NCBI GenBank assembly: GCA_041392765.1 | Contig: JAWKLL010000022.1 | Coordinates: 1 to 64,000, forward strand | Source of the DNA: Lewinella sp041392765 | GTDB taxonomy: Bacteria; Bacteroidota; Bacteroidia; Chitinophagales; Saprospiraceae | Direction of reading: 5' to 3' | DNA length: 64,000 nt | Shown: positions 47,413 through 56,147 of the stretch, one piece after another | Numbering within the stretch: position 1 is the stretch's first letter | Layout: each line of letters starts with the position of its first letter | Position numbers and translations under genes: made by a program | The notes under the pieces: generated by a model | Told to the model about the DNA's origin: nothing | The model's input: the letters and a program-made list of their open reading frames with translations, nothing else | Database searches by the model: none

Positions 47413-48908
47413 ATGAAAAAAGCGCAACGAATGTCATCAAAACTGAATATTCTCTTTATTGCTTCGGAGTGCGTGCCTTATGGGAAAACGGGCGGTTTGG
47501 CAGATGTCGTGGGTGCATTGCCGAAGGCTTTGGCTGAATTAGGCCACGAAGTAGCCGTGGTTTTGCCGAAGTACAGCAAAATCGACACATCTAAATACGA
47601 GGTGAAGCGATTTCAGGACTCGATGGGGGTCTGGATGGGAGCTGGTGTGCAGGAATGGTGCGCGGTGGATGTGACCCTTATAGAGGGTAACATTCCGGTT
47701 TACCTCATCGAAAGTTGGAAATACTTCGACCGCCCCGGCATTTACAATGATGCCTCCAACCGCGATTTTAATGACAACCCCGAGCGTTACGCCTTTTTGT
47801 CAAGGGCGGCTTTGCAGTTGTGTATTGACCAAGGTTTCCGACCCGACATTGTGCACAGCCATGATTGGCAAACGGCCTTAGCGCCCGCTTACTAAAACGT
47901 GGCATTGAACGACCCTGCACTGCAAGCTGCAGCCAGCGTGTTCACCATCCACAATATACAATACCAAGGGAATTTTCCGAAGACACGGTGGGAATACACG
48001 GGGTTGGGCTGGGAAAACTTTACGCCAGAAAAATTTGAAGACCACGACCGCATCAACTACCTCAAAGGAGGAATTGCCTTTGCCCGGATATGGTCAACAC
48101 GGTAAGTCCTACTTATGCTTTTGAAACCAGAGTACGGATTTGGGTATGGGCATGAATGGAATGTTGAACCGCAAAATGGGATGCCTACACGGGTATCCTC
48201 AACGGGGTGGACTACGACGAGTGGGATCCGGAAACAGATACCTTTATTCCTGCTACCTATTCGGTGGAGGATATGCGCGGCAAGGCGGTATGCAAACAAG
48301 CTTTGCAGGAAAAATTCGGATTGGAGGTCAACGCCCGCCTGCCTATCTTGGGCGTGGTGAGCCGTTTTCTGACCAAAGGGTTGGACGTGTTTTATGAATC
48401 CATTCTCGTGTGTTGCGCCAAATGCATGCAGATAGTGGTATTGGGGTCGGGTGATAAAGCCTTGGAAGGCAAATACATGGAACTGCCAACCACTTACCCA
48501 AGGCGGGTGGGTACCCCTATATAGGCTATGATAATGCCTTTGGCACACCTGATTGAGGCAGGGTCGGATTTTTTCGTGATGCCGTCTCGTTTTGAGCCTT
48601 GCGGCTTGAATCAGCTATATTCCCTGAAATACGGTACGCTGCCCATTGTACGCAACACGGGCGGGCTGGCCGATACGGTGACGCAGTACGATGAGCACAG
48701 AGGGGAAGGAACAGGCTTCAAGTTTAATGACCTGTCGGCGAATGCGCTGACCGGGGTGATTGGCTGGGCTGTGAGTACTTGGTACGACCGACCTGACCAC
48801 ATACGGGGCATGGTGTATCGCGCTATGCAGCAGGATTTTAGTTGGGCGCAAAGTGCTCGGCAATATGAGTTGTTGTACTTGGAAGCGATTAGGAGGAAGA
48901 GAGGGTAG
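47413..48908 (+). CDS. glgA: Glycogen synthase GlgA (GT5), several frame breaks
   Basis: Joined frames cover about 500 residues. N-terminal ADP-glucose domain: LNILFIASECVPYGKTGGLA, DVVGALPKALAELGHEVAVV, SHDWQTALAPAY. Middle: FTIHNIQYQGNF, INYLKGGIAFA, NTVSPTYAFE, NGVDYDEWDPETDTF. C-terminal: GVVSRFLTKGLD, FFVMPSRFEPCGLNQLYSLK, YGTLPIVRNTGGLADTV. Breaks lie near 47894, 48095-48180, 48410 and 48515-48525. The first ATG lies two bases after a miniature element; MSSKLNILFIASE at 47431 may be the original start. It elongates glycogen from ADP-glucose. No other glg gene is in the window. Confidence 0.85.
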
Positions 48909-48914
48909 GGGAGT

Positions 48915-49090
48915 GTGTATGTTGGAAATGTGTATATGTGTATATGTTGGAAATGTGTATATGTGTATATGTGGGAAAGGTGGTTTGATGTTGTTTGATG
49001 GGCTTCTCCCGTTTGATTTGGTTTGATGTGGTTTGATGGGTTTCGTCCGTTTGATTTGGTTTGATGTTGAAAGTCCTGAAAATATTGTTG
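48915..49090. repeat. GTTTGATG minisatellite-like repeat, copy 2
   Basis: TGTGTATATGTTGGAAATGT units are followed by GTTTGATG/GTTTGATTTGG units, as at 27466-27660, in the same orientation. No gene is present up to 49235; the last ~140 bases are unremarkable. Confidence 0.78.
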
Positions 49091-49234
49091 CTGACAAGGG
49101 TGAAGTTGGAAAATTGTGAAGGGATGGGGATTGAGGGGTGAGTGATCGATGAATTGGGCGATAAAAACAGCGGCTATGTCTATAAAAAATGGAGGAAGGG
49201 GGTAGAAGACATGAAATTGGGGCTTTGAAAATTT

Positions 49235-49780
49235 ATGAAGATGAAAGATATATTTGGATCGCATCACGGCTTGGACGAACGCAGTATGGAGTCGTTGGTG
49301 ACAGCCTTGGAACGGGAGAACCTGCCCGGCTTTGATTATTTGGAGTTCAAACAATCGCTAGGTCGGTTGCAGGATTTGAATATGGAGGAAGAAATGGCCT
49401 TCAAATCTGCTTTTGCTACGGCTACCACGATGGGGCTGACGAAAGACAAGCTGTTAAAAACGGCGGCGCACTACCGTCAGGTATTAGAAAAAGAGAAAAC
49501 CTCCTTTCACGATGCACTGCAAAAACAAGTGAAAGCGAAGGTGGAGGGCAAGCGCAAAGAGGTGGAAGTGTTGAAGCAGAAGGTAAAAGAGTACGATGCC
49601 AAGATAGAAGAACTGATGCGCCTAAAAGTACAGGCGGAGCAGACCATCGCGTCGTCGGATGATGCCATTGCCAGTGCACAGGCAGGCATAGAAGATGTAC
49701 GCGAGCGTTTTGAAACCACCCTGAAAGCGCTGTTGAACCAAATTGACAGCGATGTAGAGGATATCAATCGCATTTTGTAA
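49235..49780 (+). CDS. Coiled-coil protein, paired with the next gene
   Basis: A 181-residue protein from MKMKDIFGSHHGLDERSMES. The N-terminal 80 residues are helical, and residues 85-180 are a long acidic/basic coiled coil (KAKVEGKRKEVEVLKQKVKE, YDAKIEELMRLKVQAEQTIA). There is no signal peptide or membrane helix. It is followed after 24 bases by a membrane protein with its own coiled coil, so the two probably form one complex. No family was recognised. Confidence 0.6.
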   Translation: MKMKDIFGSHHGLDERSMESLVTALERENLPGFDYLEFKQSLGRLQDLNMEEEMAFKSAFATATTMGLTKDKLLKTAAHYRQVLEKEKTSFHDALQKQVKAKVEGKRKEVEVLKQKVKEYDAKIEELMRLKVQAEQTIASSDDAIASAQAGIEDVRERFETTLKALLNQIDSDVEDINRIL

Positions 49781-49804
49781 TTATCGCAAAAAATAACAAC
49801 TGAT

Positions 49805-50818
49805 ATGTCCACAGAAATGCCAAACATGCAAACCGAGAAATCGTTTTGGAAACGCCCGGAAGGTATAACCGGGTTGATTTTTTTAGCTGCCCTTATTGCA
49901 GCGGGTGGCTACCTACTGACCGCCATTAACTGGGGTGCCATCTTGGCCAATACGCTCTACCTCGCCGGTACCTTGGCGGTGTTGGGGGTAGTCGTTTATA
50001 TGGTGCTGGACCCCAAGATGCGGGCGTTAGTAGGCTATATGTACAAGAGTGTGATGCGGGGCCTCACCAGTATGTTTGTTAATATCGACCCCATCGGCAT
50101 CCTGAAGAACTATGTGGAAGACCTGCAGGATAATTTGGTGAAAATGAGGGAGCAGATAGGCAAACTGCGTGGCCAAATGCGCCAAATGAGTACCTTGATG
50201 GAGGAAAACAATGCGGAAATTGGCAAGCAGATGAAGTTGGCCAGCGCCGCAAAGGAGAAGAATATGGAGCAGCAAATGATCCTCTCTTCCCGCAAGGCTG
50301 CCCGCTTGAAGGAAAGCAATGAGAAATATGCCGTTCTCCACCAGCGCATGGAGATTCTGTATCGCATCTTGAATAAAATGCACGACAATTCCGAAATACT
50401 TTTGGAAGACACTAAAGACCAAGTGAAGCTCAAAGAGCAGGAGCGCAAAGCCATCCGCGCCAGCCATTCGGCCATGAAATCTGCGATGAGTGTGATCTCT
50501 GGCGACCCCGATCAGCGTGCCATGTTCGATATGGCAATGGAAGCGGTGGCGGAAGATGTAGCCAGCAAAGTGGGCGAAATGGAGCGTTTCATGGAAATGT
50601 CGGCCAACTTTATGAACTCTGTTGATCTACAGAACGGGGTCTTTGAGGAAGAAGGCCTCAAAATGCTGGAGCAGTGGGAACAGCAAAGCACCATCATGCT
50701 GCTGGGTGAAGGCAAGGCCAAAGGCGGCTTAGACTTAGACTCATTGACGAGCCGCGATGCGCAATCGCAGACACGCTCCAACAATGGGGATAGTAATTAT
50801 GGAAATCTATTTAATTAA
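49805..50818 (+). CDS. Membrane-anchored coiled-coil protein
   Basis: A 337-residue protein with two membrane helices near the N-terminus (GLIFLAALIAAGGYLLTAI at about 21-40 and ILANTLYLAGTLAVLGVVVYM at about 45-67). A long coiled coil follows to about 250 (YVEDLQDNLVKMREQIGKLR, RQMSTLMEENNAEIGKQMKL, SSRKAARLKESNEKYAVLHQ), and the tail is Gly/Ser-rich. The coil resembles PspA/IM30-type sequences in a general way only. It probably acts with the upstream soluble coiled-coil protein at the inner membrane (inference). Confidence 0.6.
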   Translation: MSTEMPNMQTEKSFWKRPEGITGLIFLAALIAAGGYLLTAINWGAILANTLYLAGTLAVLGVVVYMVLDPKMRALVGYMYKSVMRGLTSMFVNIDPIGILKNYVEDLQDNLVKMREQIGKLRGQMRQMSTLMEENNAEIGKQMKLASAAKEKNMEQQMILSSRKAARLKESNEKYAVLHQRMEILYRILNKMHDNSEILLEDTKDQVKLKEQERKAIRASHSAMKSAMSVISGDPDQRAMFDMAMEAVAEDVASKVGEMERFMEMSANFMNSVDLQNGVFEEEGLKMLEQWEQQSTIMLLGEGKAKGGLDLDSLTSRDAQSQTRSNNGDSNYGNLFN

Positions 50819-50911
50819 CATCCCTTGATGATGGGAGGAAAATAGCGATCTAAGAGTGTGTCTTGAAATTTAATTGGGTATTATTGCTAGTAATTTCTAG
50901 ACAACTTCAAT

Positions 50912-50952
50912 AAAAAAATGCTGACGCAGTGATTTGCGCCAGCATTTTTTTT
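50912..50952. terminator. Bidirectional intrinsic terminator
   Basis: AAAAAAATGCTGACGCA pairs with TGCGCCAGCATTTTTTT, with a short loop. The T/A tracts on both sides serve the coiled-coil operon (plus) and the di-haem peroxidase gene (minus). Confidence 0.85.
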
Positions 50953-50969
50953 AGGAAAAATAAGCCAAG

Positions 50970-52310
50970 TTAGTTACAACCGAGATCTTCCGACGATTGT
51001 GGGTCGTTGCTGGGGAAGCACTGCCCGCTTAGTAGGTAGTCTGGTTCATAGCGTTTGAGGTTAGGATCGTGAAGTGACCAAGTAAGGAAGGCGGTGAGGT
51101 CATCGATTTCACTGGCTGATAGACCAAGTGGAGCAAAAAGAGGTGATAGATAGACATCCGATACCCTAGGATTTTCCTTGACAGCCCGATTTTTATATAC
51201 GACTACATCGCGCAACGTACGCAGGCTGGCACCGTGGCCATAAAAAGGAGAATCCTTGAGGTTGTATAAAGAGGGTGTCTTGAAGGCAAACTTATCTTCC
51301 TCTCTGCCGGTAAAGCCTCCGCGGCCTTGGTTTTCTACCACAGTAGCGTTGGTTTTAAACGTCTCCTCGGGACATAGGTCTAAGTCGCCCATACCGATAG
51401 CGTGGAAGGACATACTACTAAGGGCTGGCCCTGTATGGCAGCTAGCGCATTGTGCTTTGCCAAAAAACAAGATAGCTCCTCTTTTTTCGGGGTTGCTCAT
51501 GGCATTGTATTTGCCTTCAAGGAATTGCTGAAATGGGGCTTGGTTGGATAGTAGGGTGCGTTCGTAAGCCGCGATGGCCAACCCGGCTGTAACGGGTGTG
51601 TAGCGTTCCAACGCAGGTATATGTGGGAAAGCCGCATCAAACATGGATTGATAGCCTAGCTCATTGATAAGCGTTTCATTAATGACCAATCGATGTACAC
51701 CTAAACCAGCGATAGCTTGGGTTTCTAATCCTTGAAAACCAAGGTGGTTGTTTTCTTTAGGTGTGCCTGCTGTCCAAGCATATTCGGTACCTTCGTTCAT
51801 GCCAGTAGCGCCAAATTGCCCGTTCCAAAGCATGAGTTCCTGGTAAGCAGCGTTCATCGCCGTGGGGGTGCGGATGGGTTGCACATCCAGTATGTCGCCG
51901 GAGTAAGATTGGAAACGATTCCGATCGAGACCATTGTTGGCCATACCGCTGCCGCCATCGCCTATACCTTGAAAGCGCCCTGCTTGAAAACCAGCACTAG
52001 CAAAATGACAAGTAGCGCAGGAATAAGTGCCGCGCCCTTCCTCCTGCATGGGATTTTGTGCGATGCCTGTTTCATGGTACAGAAACTTACCCAACTGTAC
52101 CTTTGCGGCAGTAATCGGATTGTTGGGATCTTGTGGAATGCTGTTGAAGTCGAAGCTTTTTGGCATCAGAAAACCCGACTTGCCATTTACAGGGTCGGCT
52201 AATTCAAGCACGGCTTCAAGTTCGCTGTTCAAATCTTCCTCTTCTCTTGTACACGAGGCAAATACTGCCAATACAAGAAAGGCGATGGTTGTGTACTGTA
52301 ACTTTTTCAT
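50970..52310 (-). CDS. Di-haem cytochrome c peroxidase family lipoprotein
   Basis: A 446-residue protein with signal MKKLQYTTIAFLVLAVFASC (lipobox ASC) and two haem c sites, CATCH near residue 98 and CASCH near 290. PLFAPLGLSASEIDDLTAFL and further loops are typical of the MauG/CcpA superfamily. It should sit on the periplasmic side of a membrane and reduce H2O2, or act on an unknown substrate. Cytochrome c maturation genes are not in the window. The gene converges on a shared terminator. Confidence 0.9.
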   Translation of the reverse strand: MKKLQYTTIAFLVLAVFASCTREEEDLNSELEAVLELADPVNGKSGFLMPKSFDFNSIPQDPNNPITAAKVQLGKFLYHETGIAQNPMQEEGRGTYSCATCHFASAGFQAGRFQGIGDGGSGMANNGLDRNRFQSYSGDILDVQPIRTPTAMNAAYQELMLWNGQFGATGMNEGTEYAWTAGTPKENNHLGFQGLETQAIAGLGVHRLVINETLINELGYQSMFDAAFPHIPALERYTPVTAGLAIAAYERTLLSNQAPFQQFLEGKYNAMSNPEKRGAILFFGKAQCASCHTGPALSSMSFHAIGMGDLDLCPEETFKTNATVVENQGRGGFTGREEDKFAFKTPSLYNLKDSPFYGHGASLRTLRDVVVYKNRAVKENPRVSDVYLSPLFAPLGLSASEIDDLTAFLTWSLHDPNLKRYEPDYLLSGQCFPSNDPQSSEDLGCN

Positions 52311-52605
52311 GGATTAACACGTTTACAAAACTAAGGTAAATGCACCCTTCAACGGGTGTTTTATGTTTGTTCAACTACTTATGGGAAAAAAATAAATTCA
52401 GCATTTTCATAGTCAAATAAATGGGATAAAACGCTTTAAATGAACCACTTATTCATCCGATTCTCTTTGACAAATGCTGAATCTGTTTTTTTCTTATCCC
52501 TTATACGGGCATAGTTCGTTTTTGTTTGGGTAATTATCATCATTTATATTGAAAATATTATAATTTGATAATTTGTTCAATGGGCAAGCCTATATATATA
52601 CGCTT
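52311..52605. other. AT-rich intergenic region
   Basis: This divergent gap lies between the peroxidase (minus) and the glycosidase-like gene (plus). It holds A/T-rich tracts and short repeats but no gene, hairpin or confident promoter; TTATATTGAAAATATTATAA near 52546 is a weak palindrome. Confidence 0.35.
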
Positions 52606-53364
52606 ATGATAAACCTTTTAGTGGAAAACGGCGAGCCTATGTTGGATACGAACAGTACAACTGCATCCAACCTGTTGGCTTGTGTGGCAGCAGGTAAACG
52701 CGCTGCTGCTGTAAGCAAGACGATACCCGAGAAAGTAAAGGGAAGCGACACTCGTATCACGCTCTGTGAAGCCGCGTTTTTATTGGCATACTGGCAGGAA
52801 AACAAATGGGGCGAGCCACATGGCGCGGTATCGAAAGAAATATTCCAAGATGTATTACTTGTCATGGAACAGCATGCCGCCCAATGGGAAGATGAGTTTA
52901 CAGGACTACTGAAGTACGAGGAAGGTGGCCTACAGGTGTTCTCGCCAGATGGGCAAGCTATCTGGGGGTGGATGTTAGAGCGGGTAGCCGCTTTGGGGGA
53001 AACATTGCAGTGGGAAGTTGTTGATTGGGTGAACCGCTTGGAGTTGCTCGTGTATGAATGTAATGCACAACTTTGGGATGAAACCGAAGCATGTTATATT
53101 GCTAAAAGCGAGGCATGGGTGCCTATCGCATTGCCCGGTGAGGCGAGGAAGTGGATGCCGCTCTGGGCAGGTTTTCCCGATCAAGACCAAGCGGAAGAGA
53201 TGTTGGTCAAGCTAGAAACATCATTGAAGAACGAGGCTTTTTGTGCAGATTTTTTTGCACATCCCGATAGGGTGCTGCTTGTCATAGATGGGATGCGCCA
53301 GTATGAAATGCACGCAATGGCGGATTCCTTAGAGGCGAGGTGTAAAAGTATAGTAGGAGTATAA
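52606..53364 (+). CDS. Possible (alpha/alpha)6 glycosidase-like protein, MGH1/trehalase related
   Basis: A ~252-residue protein from MINLLVENGEPMLDTNSTTA. Helical repeats with LWDETEACYIAKSEAWVPIA, WMPLWAGFPDQDQAEEMLVK and LETSLKNEAFCADFFAHPD resemble the C-terminal half of MGH1-like glycoside hydrolases. The full catalytic fold of the family is longer, so this is a partial or minimal member. I chose the ATG at 52606 over an upstream TTG because no other good start is visible. No signal peptide. Confidence 0.5.
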   Translation: MINLLVENGEPMLDTNSTTASNLLACVAAGKRAAAVSKTIPEKVKGSDTRITLCEAAFLLAYWQENKWGEPHGAVSKEIFQDVLLVMEQHAAQWEDEFTGLLKYEEGGLQVFSPDGQAIWGWMLERVAALGETLQWEVVDWVNRLELLVYECNAQLWDETEACYIAKSEAWVPIALPGEARKWMPLWAGFPDQDQAEEMLVKLETSLKNEAFCADFFAHPDRVLLVIDGMRQYEMHAMADSLEARCKSIVGV

Positions 53365-53406
53365 GGGAGTGTTTAGCAATGATAATCTCTTGATGGGAAT
53401 TAGAAG

Positions 53407-54111
53407 CTATTGGGATTTGTCTTTTTGGAGTTGTTGCCGATGATAGACATACCATGACAAGATAAGTGCCTTGCCACGTGAGGGATTGTCCATAGAAGAA
53501 GAGAAAGCGGAGAGGTAGTGGCGGAGTGCTTGCTCATATATACTCATGCGTGCATAGAGGTTGGCAATTCGGAGGCTGGTGTGACCGAAAAGTGCTTCTT
53601 TGGGGTGTAGTTCCACTTGTATGATATCGGCGGCTGTTTGTAGGTAGTTGATGGCTTCGGCGGATTGCCCTGTTTGGTAGAGGGCGTGGGCTGCGGCTAT
53701 ATTCAGTTCTGCATAAAGGACGGGGTTTTCAATAAGCATTTGCATTCCTTGCTGGGCATCGTTGAGTGCTTGGTCGTAGAGGCCAGCACGCAAATCGATT
53801 TGAGCATGACGCAGGAAATTTTCAGCGGTGTCCATGGTGCGGAGTTGGGCACGTAGGTCGATGGATTTGTCATTGGCGGAACGCGCTTCTTCGAATTGCC
53901 CTAATTGCATGAGGTTGTAACTGCGGAAATACCAAGCACGCGCCACATCGTATTTGCGTTGAGGGTGTTGGTCAATGTAGTGGGCAAGCATACTGTCGGA
54001 TGCCTCATAAGCACCTTGATTGCTAAGATAGACAGCTTCCGCCAACGCATCTTGTGCCTGTATATGCAGGTTGCAGCCAATAAAAACTACCATGAATAGC
54101 CAATGCTTCAT
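53407..54111 (-). CDS. Exported tetratricopeptide-repeat protein
   Basis: A 234-residue protein with signal peptide MKHWLFMVVFIGCNLHIQAQ and TPR units such as YFRSYNLMQLGQFEEARSAN, AENFLRHAQIDLRAGLYDQA and ALRHYLSAFSSSMDNPSRGK. It is cell-envelope located and probably mediates protein interactions. It converges with the gene at 52606. It is diverged from rsmA, with 75 bases between their starts, so that gap holds both promoters. No partner is apparent. Confidence 0.7.
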   Translation of the reverse strand: MKHWLFMVVFIGCNLHIQAQDALAEAVYLSNQGAYEASDSMLAHYIDQHPQRKYDVARAWYFRSYNLMQLGQFEEARSANDKSIDLRAQLRTMDTAENFLRHAQIDLRAGLYDQALNDAQQGMQMLIENPVLYAELNIAAAHALYQTGQSAEAINYLQTAADIIQVELHPKEALFGHTSLRIANLYARMSIYEQALRHYLSAFSSSMDNPSRGKALILSWYVYHRQQLQKDKSQ

Positions 54112-54185
54112 TGTATTACTTCAATCGGGGAGTGAAAGATTACCAGTCAAAGGTAGTTTATTTGTGCTAAGATTGGTGAACACCA

Positions 54186-54998
54186 TTGGAAAAAGTACCT
54201 TCGCAACTAGAGGAAAAAACAACAACGCCAGTGCAAGCAAAAAAGTCTTACGGTCAGCATTTTCTTACAAACGAAATGTACGCCCAGCGCATAGCAGATG
54301 CTTTGCAGTGGACAAATCTTTACCACGCAGTGTTAGAGGTCGGCCCCGGTAAGGGGATGCTGACGAAGTATCTGTTGGAAAAAGATTTTCAGCTAAAAGT
54401 AGTGGAAGCCGACCGCGATATGGTGGATTATTTACAGCAACACTACCCGGCATTAGCACCAGCAAATATTATCGCAGCCGATTTTCTGAAAGTGCGCTTA
54501 TCGGATCATTTTCCTGATAGTTTTGCCATCATCGGGAATTATCCCTACAACATATCCTCCCAAATACTCATCAAAACCATCGACTACCGCCATCAGGTGC
54601 CTGAAATGGTGGGCATGTTTCAGAAAGAGGTGGCTGACAGGGTAGTGGCGCAGCCCGGCAGCAAGACCTATGGTGTAATCGGTGTTTTGGTGCAGGCATT
54701 TTACGACACCCAATACCTGTTTACGGTAGGGGCGGGCAACTTCAATCCGCCACCCAAGGTACAGTCAGCGGTGATTAGATTGGCTCGGCGGGAAGTACCC
54801 TTAGTGTCGGATGAAGTGTGGCCTTCTTTCCGGCAGGTAGTGAAATTGGCATTTGGTCAACGTAGGAAGATGTTGAGAAACAGCGTCAAAAGCCTATTTC
54901 CTCCAGCGGTATTAGCGGAGGCGATTTTTGAAAAACGACCCGAACAAATATCCGTACAGGAATTTGTGGCATTGGCGCAACGAATTGGTAATGAGTAA
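54186..54998 (+). CDS. rsmA: 16S rRNA (adenine1518-N6/1519-N6)-dimethyltransferase RsmA
   Basis: A 270-residue KsgA/RsmA protein. KKSYGQHFLTNEMYAQRIAD precedes the SAM-binding motif LEVGPGKGMLTKYLL. The catalytic block GNYPYNISSQILIK (NxxY form) follows, then the C-terminal GNFNPPPKVQSAVIRL and AFGQRRKMLRNSVK. It dimethylates two adenines in helix 45 of 16S rRNA. The start at 54186 is the first ATG with family sequence after it. It is probably cotranscribed with the AlkD-like gene 11 bases downstream. Confidence 0.95.
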   Translation: MEKVPSQLEEKTTTPVQAKKSYGQHFLTNEMYAQRIADALQWTNLYHAVLEVGPGKGMLTKYLLEKDFQLKVVEADRDMVDYLQQHYPALAPANIIAADFLKVRLSDHFPDSFAIIGNYPYNISSQILIKTIDYRHQVPEMVGMFQKEVADRVVAQPGSKTYGVIGVLVQAFYDTQYLFTVGAGNFNPPPKVQSAVIRLARREVPLVSDEVWPSFRQVVKLAFGQRRKMLRNSVKSLFPPAVLAEAIFEKRPEQISVQEFVALAQRIGNE

Positions 54999-55009
54999 TA
55001 TATAAGTCG

Positions 55010-55684
55010 ATGACGGCAACTGATTTCTTCTTCCACGCCCAACAACTATTGGAAGCTAACGCCAATCCTGCGTATGCTCCTGCAATGGAGGCGTACATGC
55101 GTCATAAATTTCCTTTTTTCGGCATCAATTCCCCTTTGCGCAAGTCGTTGGTACAGCAATTGCTCAAAAAACACGGTTTACCTCCCGCGACGGAGTGGAT
55201 GGAGTTGGCGGGCTTGTGTTTTCAGCCTGGCAATCCAAGAGAATTGCAGTACTTGCTGGGCGATATACTCATTCCTAAAAAAAAGCAGTTAGGGGAAGAT
55301 TGGTTGCCGATGTTAACGTCCCTTATCCAAACACTATCGTGGTGGGATACGGTGGACTGGTTGGCGCCTCACCTAGCGGCTTCAGTGCTCTTTCGACATC
55401 CGCACTTGATGGAAGCAACTACTCATGAATGGATTACATCCGATAATATATGGCTTCAGCGCAGTGCTATTATCTTTCAATTGCACGCTAAAGAACAGAC
55501 TCGTTCAGATTTGTTGTTCGCTTACATCTTGCACCAAAGCCACAGTCGGGAATTTTTTGTGCAAAAAGGAGCAGGTTGGGCCTTGCGGCAATATAGCAAA
55601 ACCAACCCCCAAGCTGTGCGCGCATTTATTCACGCTCATGAGTTGCCGGCACTCACGGTGAAAGAGGGGAGCAAGTATATTTAA
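55010..55684 (+). CDS. DNA alkylation repair protein (AlkD-like HEAT protein)
   Basis: A 224-residue all-helical protein with HEAT-like repeats: YMRHKFPFFGINSPLRKSLV, LIQTLSWWDTVDWLAPHLAA, DNIWLQRSAIIFQLHAKEQT, FFVQKGAGWALRQYSKTNPQ. The W-rich D-W pair (WWDTVDWLA) and the KGAGWALRQ helix are family marks. The enzyme excises alkylated bases. It starts 11 bases after rsmA, consistent with one operon. Confidence 0.9.
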   Translation: MTATDFFFHAQQLLEANANPAYAPAMEAYMRHKFPFFGINSPLRKSLVQQLLKKHGLPPATEWMELAGLCFQPGNPRELQYLLGDILIPKKKQLGEDWLPMLTSLIQTLSWWDTVDWLAPHLAASVLFRHPHLMEATTHEWITSDNIWLQRSAIIFQLHAKEQTRSDLLFAYILHQSHSREFFVQKGAGWALRQYSKTNPQAVRAFIHAHELPALTVKEGSKYI

Positions 55685-55690
55685 ATGTTA

Positions 55691-55862
55691 GAGTATGTCT
55701 AAAATTCTCTCAATTGGCTATCCCGATAGCTATCGGGAGCAAATTTTGCCCTTTTCTTCGTTAGAAATGCTCGTCGATGCTTCCGGCATCGACTGCGCTT
55801 TCCGCCTCGAACAGAACAAAATTTTCTCGCTCTCGCTCAATCAGAGAAATTTAGACATACTC
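55691..55862. mobile_element. Miniature palindromic element, family M5
   Basis: The ends GAGTATGTCTAAAATTCTCT and (inverted) GAGTATGTCTAAATTTCTCT form a near-perfect terminal inverted repeat. TTA flanks both ends (55688-55690 and 55863-55865), a clear 3-bp target duplication. A TCCCGATAGCTATCGGGA palindrome lies inside the left half. It begins 6 bases after the AlkD-like stop. Confidence 0.82.
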
Positions 55863-55939
55863 TTAGCATAAGTCTAAATTTTTCCCGTCCCTTAGCTGAT
55901 CTTCAACAACCCCGTATGAATATTGGGTGTGCCCGCATG

Positions 55940-56010
55940 AGCGATGGGAACGGGTGCCATGCCGTAGCTTGCGGAGGTATGGCTATGAGTGGACAGCGCG
56001 ACCCCACGGC
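55940..56010. repeat. RepE, copy 2
   Basis: GGGAACGGGTGCCATGCCGT and GCGGAGGTATGGCTATGAGT follow the same order as at 27928-28005. The sequence between element M5 and this repeat, and up to 56041, holds no gene. Confidence 0.6.
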
Positions 56011-56041
56011 TTTGCCGGGGGGGCATGCCCTAAGCGTATGC

Positions 56042-56142
56042 CTATATTTGGAAAAATGTGGTCTTTTTAGGTAGATTTTTCCAGATATAAATTCTATATT
56101 TGGAAAAATGTGGTATTTTTGAGTAGATTTTTCCAAATATAG
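56042..56142. promoter_or_regulatory. Two tandem ~48-bp palindromes directly before the AAA ATPase gene
   Basis: Unit 1 (56042-56089) and unit 2 (56094-56142) each read CTATATTTGGAAAAAT ... ATTTTTCC(A/G)(A/G)ATATAG around a middle with GTGGT and GTAG. The pitch is 52 bp, about five helical turns. The second ends 5 bases before the start codon at 56148. They may be operators for the ATPase or a regulator, or hairpins in its leader. Confidence 0.7.
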
Positions 56143-56147
56143 GACAA

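Noticed and set aside
55684..55866. Rho-independent terminator for the AlkD-like gene
   Set aside because: The inverted repeats are 170 bp apart with a TTA target duplication, which fits a mobile element better than a terminator.
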